Assembly: GCA_041746135.1 (NCBI GenBank)
Contig: JBGTHQ010000041.1
Coordinates: 9,018-73,017 of the forward strand
DNA length: 64,000 bases
Direction: 5' to 3'
Source: Alg239-R122 sp041746135
Lineage (GTDB): Bacteria > Pseudomonadota > Alphaproteobacteria > Sphingomonadales > Sphingomonadaceae
Below, in pieces: positions 35,514 to 43,217 of this stretch (positions are counted from its first letter, which is position 1; each line of letters opens with the position of its first letter). The notes beneath the pieces are model-generated. The model searched no databases. It had not been told where the DNA came from and was given only the letters and a program-made list of their open reading frames with translations. The position numbers and the translations under genes were made by a program.

Positions 35514-36269
35514 ATGGATAAACATTCGATAAAACACAGGAAAAAACGCGCGGATCAGCTGCTCGCCGAACGCGGATTGGTCGGCAGCCAGCGCGAGGGG
35601 CAGGCGGCGATCATGGCGGGTCTGGTTTTTCACAAGGAACAGAAAATCCTGACGGCGGGTCACGCGCTGCCCGCTGATGCGGCTATCGAATTACGCGGCA
35701 AGGATCATCCGTGGGTATCGCGCGGTGGACTGAAACTCGACCACGCGCTGTCGCATTTCTGCATCGATGTTGCCGGTCTGACCGCTATCGACGTGGGCAG
35801 CTCGACCGGCGGATTTACCGACGTGTTGCTGTCGCGCGGGGCCGGACATGTATTCGCGATCGACAGCGGCACCAACCAGCTCGCATGGAAAATCCGGCAG
35901 GATGAGCGGGTTTCGGTGCACGAGCAGACCAGCGCGCGAACGCTGACGTCCGCGCATATCGATCGCGAGATCGACCTGATCGTGTGCGATGCGAGCTTTA
36001 TCAAGCTGGCACAGGTGCTGCCGGTGCCGATGCAATTTGCGCGGGCGGGCGCGTGGCTCGTGGCACTCATCAAACCGCAATTCGAAGTTGAGCGGCACGA
36101 AGTGGGCGAGGGCGGGGTGGTTCGCGACAGAAATTTGCATGATCGGGTGTGCGGTGAAGTCGGGGTCTGGCTGGAATTGGTTCAGTGGAATGTCAGTGGC
36201 ATTATCAAAAGTCCGATCACGGGACCCAGCGGCAATGTCGAATTTCTTGTTGGTGCAGTAAAGGTTTGA
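35514..36269 (+). CDS. tlyA: TlyA family rRNA 2'-O-methyltransferase
   Basis: A 251-residue RNA methyltransferase of the hemolysin A/TlyA family, which methylates cytidines in 23S (and in some species 16S) rRNA. An N-terminal S4 RNA-binding domain (RADQLLAERGLVGSQREGQAAIMAGLV) is followed by an FtsJ-like SAM domain with DVGSSTGGFTDVLLSRGA and the catalytic-type Lys/Asp/Glu set (SRGGLKLDHAL, CDASFIKL, IKPQFE). Capreomycin susceptibility links known for mycobacterial TlyA are not implied here. Confidence 0.92.
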   Translation: MDKHSIKHRKKRADQLLAERGLVGSQREGQAAIMAGLVFHKEQKILTAGHALPADAAIELRGKDHPWVSRGGLKLDHALSHFCIDVAGLTAIDVGSSTGGFTDVLLSRGAGHVFAIDSGTNQLAWKIRQDERVSVHEQTSARTLTSAHIDREIDLIVCDASFIKLAQVLPVPMQFARAGAWLVALIKPQFEVERHEVGEGGVVRDRNLHDRVCGEVGVWLELVQWNVSGIIKSPITGPSGNVEFLVGAVKV

Positions 36270-36466
36270 ACCACCGGACTGGCCAGGCTGAAATTTGTTG
36301 CGACAAACCGCTTCCCATGTAGGAAATGGCTTGCTAGCAAAACACATGATCGGCAATTCAAGATATTACGCGCTCCATCGCCACCGTTCATCCATTGTGC
36401 GCAACATTTCGTCGCAGCATCATCTGTACATAGCGTCCCCTTTATCAACTTATCAGGACCGTCTTT

Positions 36467-37021
36467 ATGGCTGAACTCGCTTCGCGCACACAATTGCGCA
36501 TGTCCTTTCTGCGCTGGGCACTGTTTATTGTTCCGCTCATCGTGCTGCTCGGATTCATGTCGGGACAACTGGCCGGATCGGGGGAGGAGAATCGCTGGTT
36601 TCAGATGCTTGAAAAACCCGCTGCGCAACCGCCCGGATGGATCTTTGGCGCGGCATGGACAATCCTATATGTTTCAATCGGATTTGCGCTCACGCTCGTC
36701 ATTTGCGCTCGGGGTGCAAGGCTGCGGGCGCTGGCCATATTTCTGTTCGTAGTGCAACTGGCGCTCAATCTGTTCTGGTCGCCGTTTTTCTTTGGCATGC
36801 ATCAAGTGACCTATGCCTTTTATCTGATCATATTCATATTCCTGACTGCTACCGCAACCACTTTAGTATTCGGCCGTATCCGCACTTTTGCGGCATGGTT
36901 GATGGTGCCCTATCTCGCATGGCTGTGTTTCGCGGCGATTTTGAACAAACAGATCGATGAACTCAATCCCGATGCCGAAATATTGCAGGCACCACGCAGC
37001 AGCCAGTCCGTGCCAATTTAA
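36467..37021 (+). CDS. TspO/MBR family membrane protein
   Basis: A 184-residue protein with five hydrophobic helices. The tryptophan- and proline-rich loop EKPAAQPPGWIFGAAWTILYVSIG is the TspO hallmark, and NLFWSPFFFGMHQVTYAF and PYLAWLCFAAILN are the remaining conserved helices. TspO proteins bind porphyrins and are linked to tetrapyrrole and stress regulation. It stands alone here. Confidence 0.92.
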   Translation: MAELASRTQLRMSFLRWALFIVPLIVLLGFMSGQLAGSGEENRWFQMLEKPAAQPPGWIFGAAWTILYVSIGFALTLVICARGARLRALAIFLFVVQLALNLFWSPFFFGMHQVTYAFYLIIFIFLTATATTLVFGRIRTFAAWLMVPYLAWLCFAAILNKQIDELNPDAEILQAPRSSQSVPI

Positions 37022-37107
37022 GCCGGATTACACCTTGTCTGGAAAGCGGAAAATACCCAGATAATGTGAAGGCAAGCTATAAAGCCACAGATAAGCGAGA
37101 CGATATT

Positions 37108-37425
37108 ATGCAAAGCGAAAACAAAATATTTGCCGATTTTGCCAAATTCATAAACGGTATGGCGGGCACCGCCGCCGGTATGGGCCGTGAAGCGAGCGAA
37201 ACCGCACGCGAACGCACGCGCGAATGGATTGCCGGTATGGATTTCGTGTCGCGCGAGGAATTCGACGCCGTCAAGGATATGGCCGCCAAGGCGCGCGAAG
37301 AAGCCGATAGCCTGAAAGTCCGCATTGCCAAGCTTGAAGCGATCCATGCCAAAAAGCCGGCTGCGAGCAAAGCCGGTAGCAAAAGCACGCCCCCGATGCC
37401 GTCTGCGAAAAAAGCGTCCGAATAG
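37108..37425 (+). CDS. ubiK: UbiK-like ubiquinone biosynthesis accessory factor (BMFP family)
   Basis: A 105-residue coiled-coil protein: MQSENKIFADFAKFINGMAG, a helical linker rich in Arg/Glu, then the family motif DFVSREEFDAVKDMAAKAREEADSLKVRIAKLEA and an Ala/Lys/Pro tail. In E. coli UbiK assists the Ubi complex as a lipid-binding accessory factor. The ATG at 37108 matches the family; an in-frame ATG at 37066 adds 14 residues. The likely downstream partner is ybjN, 180 bp away. Confidence 0.85.
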   Translation: MQSENKIFADFAKFINGMAGTAAGMGREASETARERTREWIAGMDFVSREEFDAVKDMAAKAREEADSLKVRIAKLEAIHAKKPAASKAGSKSTPPMPSAKKASE

Positions 37426-37451
37426 ACATTAAGGGTCGGAAGTACGATACC

Positions 37452-37479
37452 CCACAGCTTGTCCACAGCTTTCCCACAG
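37452..37479. promoter_or_regulatory. Three CCACAG repeats at 11-bp spacing, DnaA-box-like
   Basis: CCACAG begins at 37452, 37463 and 37474, exactly 11 bp apart. Two copies lie inside DnaA-box-like nonamers, TTGTCCACA (37459-37467) and TTTCCCACA (37470-37478), each one base off TTATCCACA-type or a further base off. They lie 130-155 bp upstream of ybjN. Confidence 0.45.
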
Positions 37480-37607
37480 GGAAGCCGAACTCTCCACATG
37501 CAATCTAGGCCTACCAATTGCGCTGTCACTTTTGCATCTTCATGTTCGCAATGAAGCCGCAGGGACCAGAGTCGTTTATCCCTAATCTTTTCGGCACGGG
37601 ACAAATT

Positions 37608-38111
37608 ATGAACGAGCAGAGCAGCGTATTCGAAAGCGAAGAAGCGGCACCGGTCGATATGCTGGCGGCGCTGTTCGAGGCGCGCGGCTGGCCGAGCGAA
37701 ATGGTCAGTGACGAGGAAATCGTGACCGAAGTCAAGGGGAGCTGGGCCAGTTACCAGATCCGTGCGATTTGGCGCGCGGATGACAATGTCCTGCAGTTGC
37801 TGGCGCTGCCGGACGTGCGCATCAATGCCGACAAGATAGCGGTGATGCACGAGGCGCTGGCGCTGATCAACGAGCAGCTTTGGCTGGGCCATTTCGATAT
37901 CTGGTCGAACACTTCGGTATTACTTTACCGTCATGGGCTGATGCTGGGCAGCGACGGATTATTGAGTCTGGATCAGGCGCAGGCAGCGGTCGAGGCTGCG
38001 ATTGACGAGTGCGACCGGTTCTACCCGGTATTCCAGTTTATCCTGTGGGGCGACAAGTCTCCCAAAGATGCATTGGATAGTGCTCTGATCGACACGCACG
38101 GTGAAGCGTGA
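37608..38111 (+). CDS. YbjN domain-containing protein
   Basis: A 167-residue protein of the YbjN family, type III-secretion-chaperone-like fold. The core is MVSDEEIVTEVKGSWASYQIRAIWRADDNVLQLLALPDVRI and a conserved NEQLWLGHFDIWSN...YRHGLML block. Family members affect motility and stress phenotypes in enterobacteria; the role in alphaproteobacteria is unknown. It immediately precedes proC with overlapping stop and start (TGATG), a standard alphaproteobacterial pairing. Confidence 0.88.
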   Translation: MNEQSSVFESEEAAPVDMLAALFEARGWPSEMVSDEEIVTEVKGSWASYQIRAIWRADDNVLQLLALPDVRINADKIAVMHEALALINEQLWLGHFDIWSNTSVLLYRHGLMLGSDGLLSLDQAQAAVEAAIDECDRFYPVFQFILWGDKSPKDALDSALIDTHGEA

Positions 38112-38926
38112 TGACCCGTTATCCCAAATCGCTGACGATATTCGGGTGCGGCAACATGGCCGGGGCAATGCTGCGTGGCTGGCTTGCGGACGGTATGGAT
38201 GCGCGGTGTGTGACCGTGATTACTCCGACCAGCAAAAAAGTGCCCAAAGGCATCCGCACCCTCGCATCCGCCCCGGTGGATATGCCGTCTGCCGACATGC
38301 TGCTGATCGGTGTCAAACCGTATATGCTGACCGATCTGGCCGACAATATCCGGCCCCTGACCGGACCGGATACGATGCTGGTATCGATTTTGGCGGGAGT
38401 CGATGTCGAAAAGACCCGCCGCTTATTTCCCCAAAGCGGTCCGATCGTGCGGGCTATGCCCAATATGGCGGTCAGCATCGGCAAATCGCCGGTCGGTATA
38501 TTCGCCGAGAAGCTGGATGATCGGCAGCACGCGATTGTCGATAGTATGATGGCGGCGCTCGGCAGTGCGGAATGGCTGGACCGGGAAGAGCTAATTCACC
38601 TGATTATAGCGGTTAGCGGATCGGGTCCTGCCTATCTGTTCCGCTTTATCGACGCGCTGGCGCGGGGCGTGAACGATCTGGGGCTGCCCAAAGACCAGGC
38701 CGACCGGCTGGCGCTGGCGATGGTTGAAGGGGCCGCGCAACTGGCCGCGCAAGCCGGTGAAAATCCCGGTGTGCTGGCCGAGCGGGTCGCGAGTCCGGGC
38801 GGTACGACGCGGCAGGCTATGAAGGTGTTCGACGAAGATGACGCGCTGGCCAGGCTCGTATATAAAGCTGCCAAAGCAGCGCGGGACCGCTCGATTGAAA
38901 TGGAGCAGGAAGCAAAAAGCGCCTAG
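38111..38926 (+). CDS. proC: Pyrroline-5-carboxylate reductase
   Basis: Last step of proline synthesis, NAD(P)H-dependent. The 271-residue protein has the nucleotide motif IFGCGNMAGAMLRGW, the catalytic-domain AVSGSGPAYLFRFIDAL and the C-terminal signature RVASPGGTTRQAMKVF. The ATG at 38111 overlaps the ybjN stop; a GTG one codon earlier is also possible. It converges with the LOG-family gene, with 4 bp of overlap. Confidence 0.95.
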   Translation: MTRYPKSLTIFGCGNMAGAMLRGWLADGMDARCVTVITPTSKKVPKGIRTLASAPVDMPSADMLLIGVKPYMLTDLADNIRPLTGPDTMLVSILAGVDVEKTRRLFPQSGPIVRAMPNMAVSIGKSPVGIFAEKLDDRQHAIVDSMMAALGSAEWLDREELIHLIIAVSGSGPAYLFRFIDALARGVNDLGLPKDQADRLALAMVEGAAQLAAQAGENPGVLAERVASPGGTTRQAMKVFDEDDALARLVYKAAKAARDRSIEMEQEAKSA

Positions 38927-39810
38927 TCACACTCCAACTCGTAAAAATCCTTGACATGATCCCAGGCTTCTTCGGCCGTCTCGACCATCGTGAAAAGCTC
39001 CAGATCGCGCGGACTGATCGTGCCTTCTTCGCCCAGTACATCCCAGTCGATAACCCGGTTCCAAAAGTCGCCTCCAAAAAGCAATACCGGGATACGTTCC
39101 ATTTTTCCGGTCTGGATCAGCGTCAGCAGTTCGAAAAACTCGTCGAACGTACCAAAGCCGCCCGGGAAAACCGCAACTGCGCGGGCGCGGAGCAGGAAGT
39201 GCATCTTGCGCAGCGCGAAATAATGGAACTGAAAGCTGAGATGCGGGGTGACGTAGTCATTGGGTGCCTGCTCATGCTCCAGCACGATATTGAGGCCGAT
39301 GCTGTCTTCGTCCGCATCATGGGCCCCGCGGTTGGCCGCCTCCATAATCGACGGTCCGCCGCCGGAGCAGACGACGAACTGTTTCTTGCCATCCTCGGTC
39401 ACACCGCAGGTGCTGGCCAGCCGCGCCAGTGCGCGTGCTTCGCTGTAATATTTGGACTTGGCCTTCAGGTTTTCGGCAATGCGTTTTTCCTGCGGCGTCT
39501 TTGCTGCGGCGATGATGTCATCGGCCTTGTCCGGTGCGGGAATTCGTGCGGAACCATAAATGACAAAAGTGGAGCCGATACCGGCTTCTTCCAGCAGCAT
39601 CTCAGTCTTGAGCAGTTCGAGCTGAAACCGCACCGGGCGCAATTCTTCCCGCAACAGGAAATCGGTATCGCGATAAGCCAAAAGGTATGCCGGATCGCTT
39701 GTCTGCGGTGTCGAAATAGGCGATTTTTCGGCCGTCTTCGCATCTTCGGATGCCCGGCGAAACTTGCGTTCTTGAATGTCTTTTTTGGAGTGTCCGTCAG
39801 TGTCTGTCAT
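38923..39810 (-). CDS. LOG family (TIGR00730-type) nucleotide phosphoribohydrolase-like protein
   Basis: A 295-residue protein of the 'lysine decarboxylase-like' LOG family, whose plant members release active cytokinins from their nucleotides. Motifs are GGGPSIMEAANRGA and PGGFGTFDEFFELLTLIQTGK (catalytic PGGxGTxxE). The 60-residue N-terminal extension and size place it in the larger bacterial subgroup. Probable substrates are purine 5'-monophosphates; not lysine. Confidence 0.9.
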   Translation of the reverse strand: MTDTDGHSKKDIQERKFRRASEDAKTAEKSPISTPQTSDPAYLLAYRDTDFLLREELRPVRFQLELLKTEMLLEEAGIGSTFVIYGSARIPAPDKADDIIAAAKTPQEKRIAENLKAKSKYYSEARALARLASTCGVTEDGKKQFVVCSGGGPSIMEAANRGAHDADEDSIGLNIVLEHEQAPNDYVTPHLSFQFHYFALRKMHFLLRARAVAVFPGGFGTFDEFFELLTLIQTGKMERIPVLLFGGDFWNRVIDWDVLGEEGTISPRDLELFTMVETAEEAWDHVKDFYELECD

Positions 39811-39835
39811 CGAGACGCGATACGGAGTTTCCCCC

Positions 39836-40549
39836 CTACCTGCAATAGCCTTCGCCGCTCATATCGAAATGAAAATGGTCGCGATGGGCGCTATTGTAAT
39901 CCGGGCTCAAAACCGTGCCAAATCGTTTGCACGCGCTGTCGTGGATCGTGCGCAGGAAATTGCGTTCCGGCTGCGTACCCGTCCAGCTGTCGGAGATACT
40001 GATGCGGCGTCCGTCAGCAAGGATAAAGGCAGCTACATCGATCGCATTTGCGTGTGCATGTTCCGATAGTTTGCCCGATCCGCCAATATTGCGGCAGCTA
40101 TAACTGCCCATGGTCTCGATCCGCTCCAGATCGCTTCCCAATATCTTTCGCGCTGCCCGGGCCACTCCATATTGTGCCCAATTGGCAAAATTCCGGGCGA
40201 GGTCGCATCGGACTGGTCCCAGATTGCTGACCTGCAAAACGCGGCTCAGCATGGCATTGCGGTCGAGACCGACATTGGATAGCCTGACACTGTTTATCTG
40301 GCTGCAACCGCCGCCGAAATATTGGTCGGGAATAGGTGTGAAATTGACCTGCGCGGCGCCCAGTTCGGCATGGCAGGCACGAGCGGCCATGTTCGGATTG
40401 CCGCGCGGTGCTGCGCTGACCGAAGGACGCGGCGCGGTTGCGGTTTGCGCACTCGTACGGCCTTCAGGCAGTATGCCGCAAGCTGATAACAACAAAATTG
40501 TTGTCATTAGTATGATGGCTCGGCTGAATCCAATTCGCGATATAGTCAT
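39836..40549 (-). CDS. Extensin-like peptidase-fold lipoprotein
   Basis: A 237-residue exported protein. The N-terminus MTISRIGFSRAIILMTTILLLSAC is a lipoprotein signal (lipobox LSAC). The extensin-like C-terminal domain carries SEHAHANAIDVAAFILADG and NSAHRDHFHFDMSG, whose His/Asp pattern is that of M15-type zinc peptidases, together with six conserved Cys. A role in peptidoglycan trimming is plausible but unproven; the 'extensin' name is historical. Confidence 0.85.
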   Translation of the reverse strand: MTISRIGFSRAIILMTTILLLSACGILPEGRTSAQTATAPRPSVSAAPRGNPNMAARACHAELGAAQVNFTPIPDQYFGGGCSQINSVRLSNVGLDRNAMLSRVLQVSNLGPVRCDLARNFANWAQYGVARAARKILGSDLERIETMGSYSCRNIGGSGKLSEHAHANAIDVAAFILADGRRISISDSWTGTQPERNFLRTIHDSACKRFGTVLSPDYNSAHRDHFHFDMSGEGYCR

Positions 40550-40730
40550 ATAATGGGCAGTAAACGTAACATGGTTAAAAACCGGTTAACGTAACTCTGG
40601 TGGACGCCCATATATTGATACTTGTCATTCATTTCAGCTAGACTTTTCATGGAAGAGAAAGTCGCGAAAAAGAAGAAATGCGCTGTAAAAAAAACTACAT
40701 TAGCACGAAAATATCAATGTGATGCGAGTA

Positions 40731-40747
40731 ATTATCATTATCATTAG
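40731..40747. promoter_or_regulatory. Fur-box-like repeat upstream of msrQ
   Basis: ATTATCATTATCATTAG gives three near-perfect ATWATC/GATWAT-type hexamers, as in a Fur box, about 40 bp before msrQ. An adjacent, AT-rich gap of 230 bp separates msrQ from the extensin-like gene. A Fur gene is present in the window (14 kb). Confidence 0.45.
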
Positions 40748-40784
40748 TATTGCCATTTTATTTAAGGTTTGTTAGGCTGTGGCC

Positions 40785-41387
40785 ATGATCGTGCGAATCT
40801 GGAACAATATCCATGTCTTCTGGGTCATTCTGGCGCTTCCCGCCGCGTTCATGGCGGCTGCGCTGGTGCGCGACCCGGCGGCTGCATTCGACCTCATCCA
40901 TTCGAGCGGGGAGGTATCCGTGCGTCTGCTGGTGCTTGCGCTTGGGATATCGCCGCTGCGCCAGCTATTGGGGCCGCGCAGGTGGATATTGTGGCTGGTG
41001 CGCCGCCGCCGTGCGATCGGCGTGGCCGCGTTCGGCTATGCCGTGCTGCACCTGACCTTCTACCTGCTCGACATGGTATTCTGGGATCAGATCGTCGCCG
41101 ATGCGATGGTGTTCAGCATCTGGACCGGCTATCTCGCTCTAGCCATATTCGCGCTGATGGCGCTCACCAGCAATGATGGTGTGATGCGGCTGCTCCGCGC
41201 CAACTGGAAGCGGCTGCAACGCCTCGTCTACGCCGCCGCCGTGCTGACCGCAGTGCATTGGATTTTCGTCGACGGAGAGGTTCGCGGTGCAATTATACAC
41301 TTTGTCCCGCTTATCATACTGGAAATAGCCAGAATGATACATATATTCACAAAACGTCACGGGCAACTGCGCAAGCCGGTACCGTGA
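40785..41387 (+). CDS. msrQ: MsrQ-type haem b membrane protein (YedZ family)
   Basis: A 200-residue ferric-reductase-like transmembrane protein. Visible hydrophobic helices include WVILALPAAFMAAALV, RRAIGVAAFGYAVLHLTFYLLDM and RLVYAAAVLTAVHWIFV, with His residues (in AVLHLTFY and AVHWIFV) placed as haem ligands. MsrQ feeds quinol electrons to the periplasmic reductase MsrP, but no msrP is next to it; a PepSY protein is. A GTG at 40779 is an alternative start. Confidence 0.85.
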   Translation: MIVRIWNNIHVFWVILALPAAFMAAALVRDPAAAFDLIHSSGEVSVRLLVLALGISPLRQLLGPRRWILWLVRRRRAIGVAAFGYAVLHLTFYLLDMVFWDQIVADAMVFSIWTGYLALAIFALMALTSNDGVMRLLRANWKRLQRLVYAAAVLTAVHWIFVDGEVRGAIIHFVPLIILEIARMIHIFTKRHGQLRKPVP

Positions 41388-41411
41388 CATGATTAGAAGG
41401 AAAAATAGGAT

Positions 41412-41729
41412 ATGAAATTTACGCAAGCCATGATGGCCATCGCCGCCGCCACCGCCATGCAGGTCGCCACCAGCGAGCCCGCGCAAGCGACCGGCAAGAT
41501 GAAATGCGAAGCCGGTCCCCAATCCACATGGGTGTCGCGCGAAAAGCTTGAGGCCAAGCTGAAGAAAGACGGTTGGAAGGTCAAGAAATCCAAAGTCGAT
41601 GGTGGCTGCTATGAAGTCTATGCGACCACGCCCGAAGGCGACCGCGTCGAAGCCTATTTCCATCCGGTGACGATGGAAAAACTGCTGGTATCGCGCCGCG
41701 GCAAGGTGCTTTTTCGCAAGCAGGACTAA
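41412..41729 (+). CDS. Small exported PepSY-like protein
   Basis: A 105-residue protein with a signal peptide (MKFTQAMMAIAAATAMQVATSEPAQA) and a PepSY-like domain: WVSREKLEAKLKKDGWKVKKSKVDGGCYEVYATTPEGDRVEAYFHPVTMEKL. The fold is common in periplasmic inhibitors and in partners of ferric-reductase-type membrane proteins. It lies 24 bp behind msrQ and a terminator follows, so the two form an operon. Confidence 0.8.
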   Translation: MKFTQAMMAIAAATAMQVATSEPAQATGKMKCEAGPQSTWVSREKLEAKLKKDGWKVKKSKVDGGCYEVYATTPEGDRVEAYFHPVTMEKLLVSRRGKVLFRKQD

Positions 41730-41768
41730 CATTCCTTTGCGCATATGATGATAGTATAGTGCCAATAT

Positions 41769-41802
41769 AAAAAGCCGCTGTCCTGCCGGATGGCGGCTTT
41801 TT
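41769..41802 (+). terminator. Rho-independent terminator of the msrQ-PepSY operon
   Basis: AAAAAGCCGC (41769-41778) pairs perfectly with GCGGCTTTTT (41793-41802) around a 14-nt loop; the right arm supplies the T-tract. It ends the upstream pair and precedes serC. Confidence 0.88.
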
Positions 41803-41883
41803 AGCGGGTCGATTCCGCTCGAATTTTGTGGCCCCCGCATTCTCTGCTTGCCAATGCTGCACTGCACCACTATTGCCATCGAC

Positions 41884-41927
41884 GGGCCACGCGGTCCCAA
41901 CGCCGCGCGAGCTCTCTGTGAGGAGAG
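41884..41927 (+). promoter_or_regulatory. serC-type leader: hairpin followed by SD-containing hairpin
   Basis: GGGCC (41884-41888) can pair with GGTCC (41893-41897); CTCTC (41912-41916) pairs with GAGAG (41923-41927), and this stem contains the AGGAGAG ribosome binding site of serC. The order 'GGTCCCAACGCC, stem, SD stem, ATG' resembles the serC RNA motif of alphaproteobacteria, which is thought to tune serC-serA expression. Ligand or mechanism unknown; identification is from memory. Confidence 0.6.
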
Positions 41928-41933
41928 AACAGC

Positions 41934-43100
41934 ATGAGTAACCAAGTACCGGCGGAGCCGACGCTCCGTCCCGATTGCCCGAATTTTTCTTCGGGCCCGA
42001 CCGCCAAATTCCCCGGCTGGTCTTTCGACAAACTGAAAACCGAATCCTTTGGCCGTTCGCACCGTTCGGCCGTCGGCAAGGCGCGGCTGAAATATGCCAT
42101 CGACCTGAGCCGCGAGATATTGGGCATACCCGATGAATACCTGATCGGCATCGTTCCGGGTTCCGATACCGGCGCGGTCGAACTCGCCATGTGGACCATG
42201 CTGGGCGCACGCCCGGTCACGGTCGCCGCATGGGAAAGTTTCGGCAACGTGTGGATTCAGGATGCGGTCAAACAGCTGAAGCCCAAGGGCCTCACCGCGC
42301 TGGAAGCCGATTACGGCGAAATTCCCGACCTGACCCAAATCGACAAGGGCGACGATATCGTCTTTACGTGGAATGGTACGACTTCGGGTGCCAGGATCGC
42401 CAATACCGACTGGATTGCGGACAACCGCGATGGCATCACGATCAACGACGCCACCAGCGCGATTTTCGCGCAGCCGATGGATTGGGCGAAACTCGACGCC
42501 ACCACCTATAGCTGGCAGAAAGTCATGGGCAGCGAAGCCGCACACGGCATGCTGATCCTCAGCCCGCGTGCCGTGGAACGGATCGAAAGCTACGATCCCG
42601 AATGGCCGCTTCCCAAAATCTTCCGCGTGAAAAAGGGTGGGCAACTCAACCGCGCGATTTTCGAAGGCGCGACGATCAATACCCCGTCGATGATGGCGAC
42701 CGAAGATTATATCGCTGCGCTCGAATGGGCCAAATCGATCGGCGGCTTGCCCGAATTGCATGCCCGTGCCGACCGCAACTCCAAAATCGTCACCGACTGG
42801 ATCGAGGCGACGCCGTGGCTGCGCAATATGGTGAGCGATCCCGCGCAGCGCACCAATACTGGCGTGTGCATGGTGTTCCAGGGCGATTATTATGACGGCT
42901 TGGACGACGATGCCAAGGCGGCGGTGCCCAAAACCATTGCCAAAATGCTAGAAGAGCGCGGCGTGGCGTATGATTTCAACGGCTACCGCGATGCGCCGCC
43001 ATCCTTGCGCATCTGGTGCGGGTCGACAGTCGAGGAAGAAGATGTGTCCCGCCTATTGCCGTGGATCGAATGGGCCTATGCCAAAGTGCAGGCCGGTTAA
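41934..43100 (+). CDS. serC: Phosphoserine aminotransferase
   Basis: PLP enzyme converting 3-phosphohydroxypyruvate to phosphoserine in serine synthesis (also used in pyridoxine synthesis). The 388-residue protein belongs to the alphaproteobacterial/archaeal-type SerC: NFSSGPTAKFPGWSF, VPGSDTGAVELAMW, TWNGTTSGARI, and the PLP-lysine in TYSWQKVMGSEAAHG. A strong AGGAGAG lies upstream. serA follows after a 117-bp gap that contains a repeat element. Confidence 0.95.
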   Translation: MSNQVPAEPTLRPDCPNFSSGPTAKFPGWSFDKLKTESFGRSHRSAVGKARLKYAIDLSREILGIPDEYLIGIVPGSDTGAVELAMWTMLGARPVTVAAWESFGNVWIQDAVKQLKPKGLTALEADYGEIPDLTQIDKGDDIVFTWNGTTSGARIANTDWIADNRDGITINDATSAIFAQPMDWAKLDATTYSWQKVMGSEAAHGMLILSPRAVERIESYDPEWPLPKIFRVKKGGQLNRAIFEGATINTPSMMATEDYIAALEWAKSIGGLPELHARADRNSKIVTDWIEATPWLRNMVSDPAQRTNTGVCMVFQGDYYDGLDDDAKAAVPKTIAKMLEERGVAYDFNGYRDAPPSLRIWCGSTVEEEDVSRLLPWIEWAYAKVQAG

Positions 43101-43116
43101 CCCCAATATTATTGTA

Positions 43117-43196
43117 CCGTCATTCCGGCAGAAGCCGGAATCTCCTGCGAACAAACGCAAGACTGATGGAGATCCCGGCCTGCGCCGGGATGACGG
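43117..43196. repeat. Palindromic extragenic repeat element between serC and serA
   Basis: An 80-bp element with matching ends: CCGTCATTCCGGC at the left and GCCGGGATGACGG at the right, each continuing inward as GGAATCTCC and GGAGATCCC. Short hairpins (CCGGCAGAAGCCGG, CCCGGCCTGCGCCGGG) sit within each half. This sequence style is a high-copy intergenic repeat in many sphingomonads. Confidence 0.75.
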
Positions 43197-43217
43197 CATG
43201 AAATCAAGGAATGATTT

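Noticed and set aside
40649..40747. A Lys-rich 32-codon frame upstream of msrQ
   Set aside because: No ribosome binding site, and its end is made of the Fur-box-like repeat; better read as control DNA.
41139..42761. A 540-codon frame on the minus strand
   Set aside because: It lies across msrQ, the PepSY gene and serC in antisense, and shows no family sequence; it is a product of GC-rich codon bias in the genes on the other strand.
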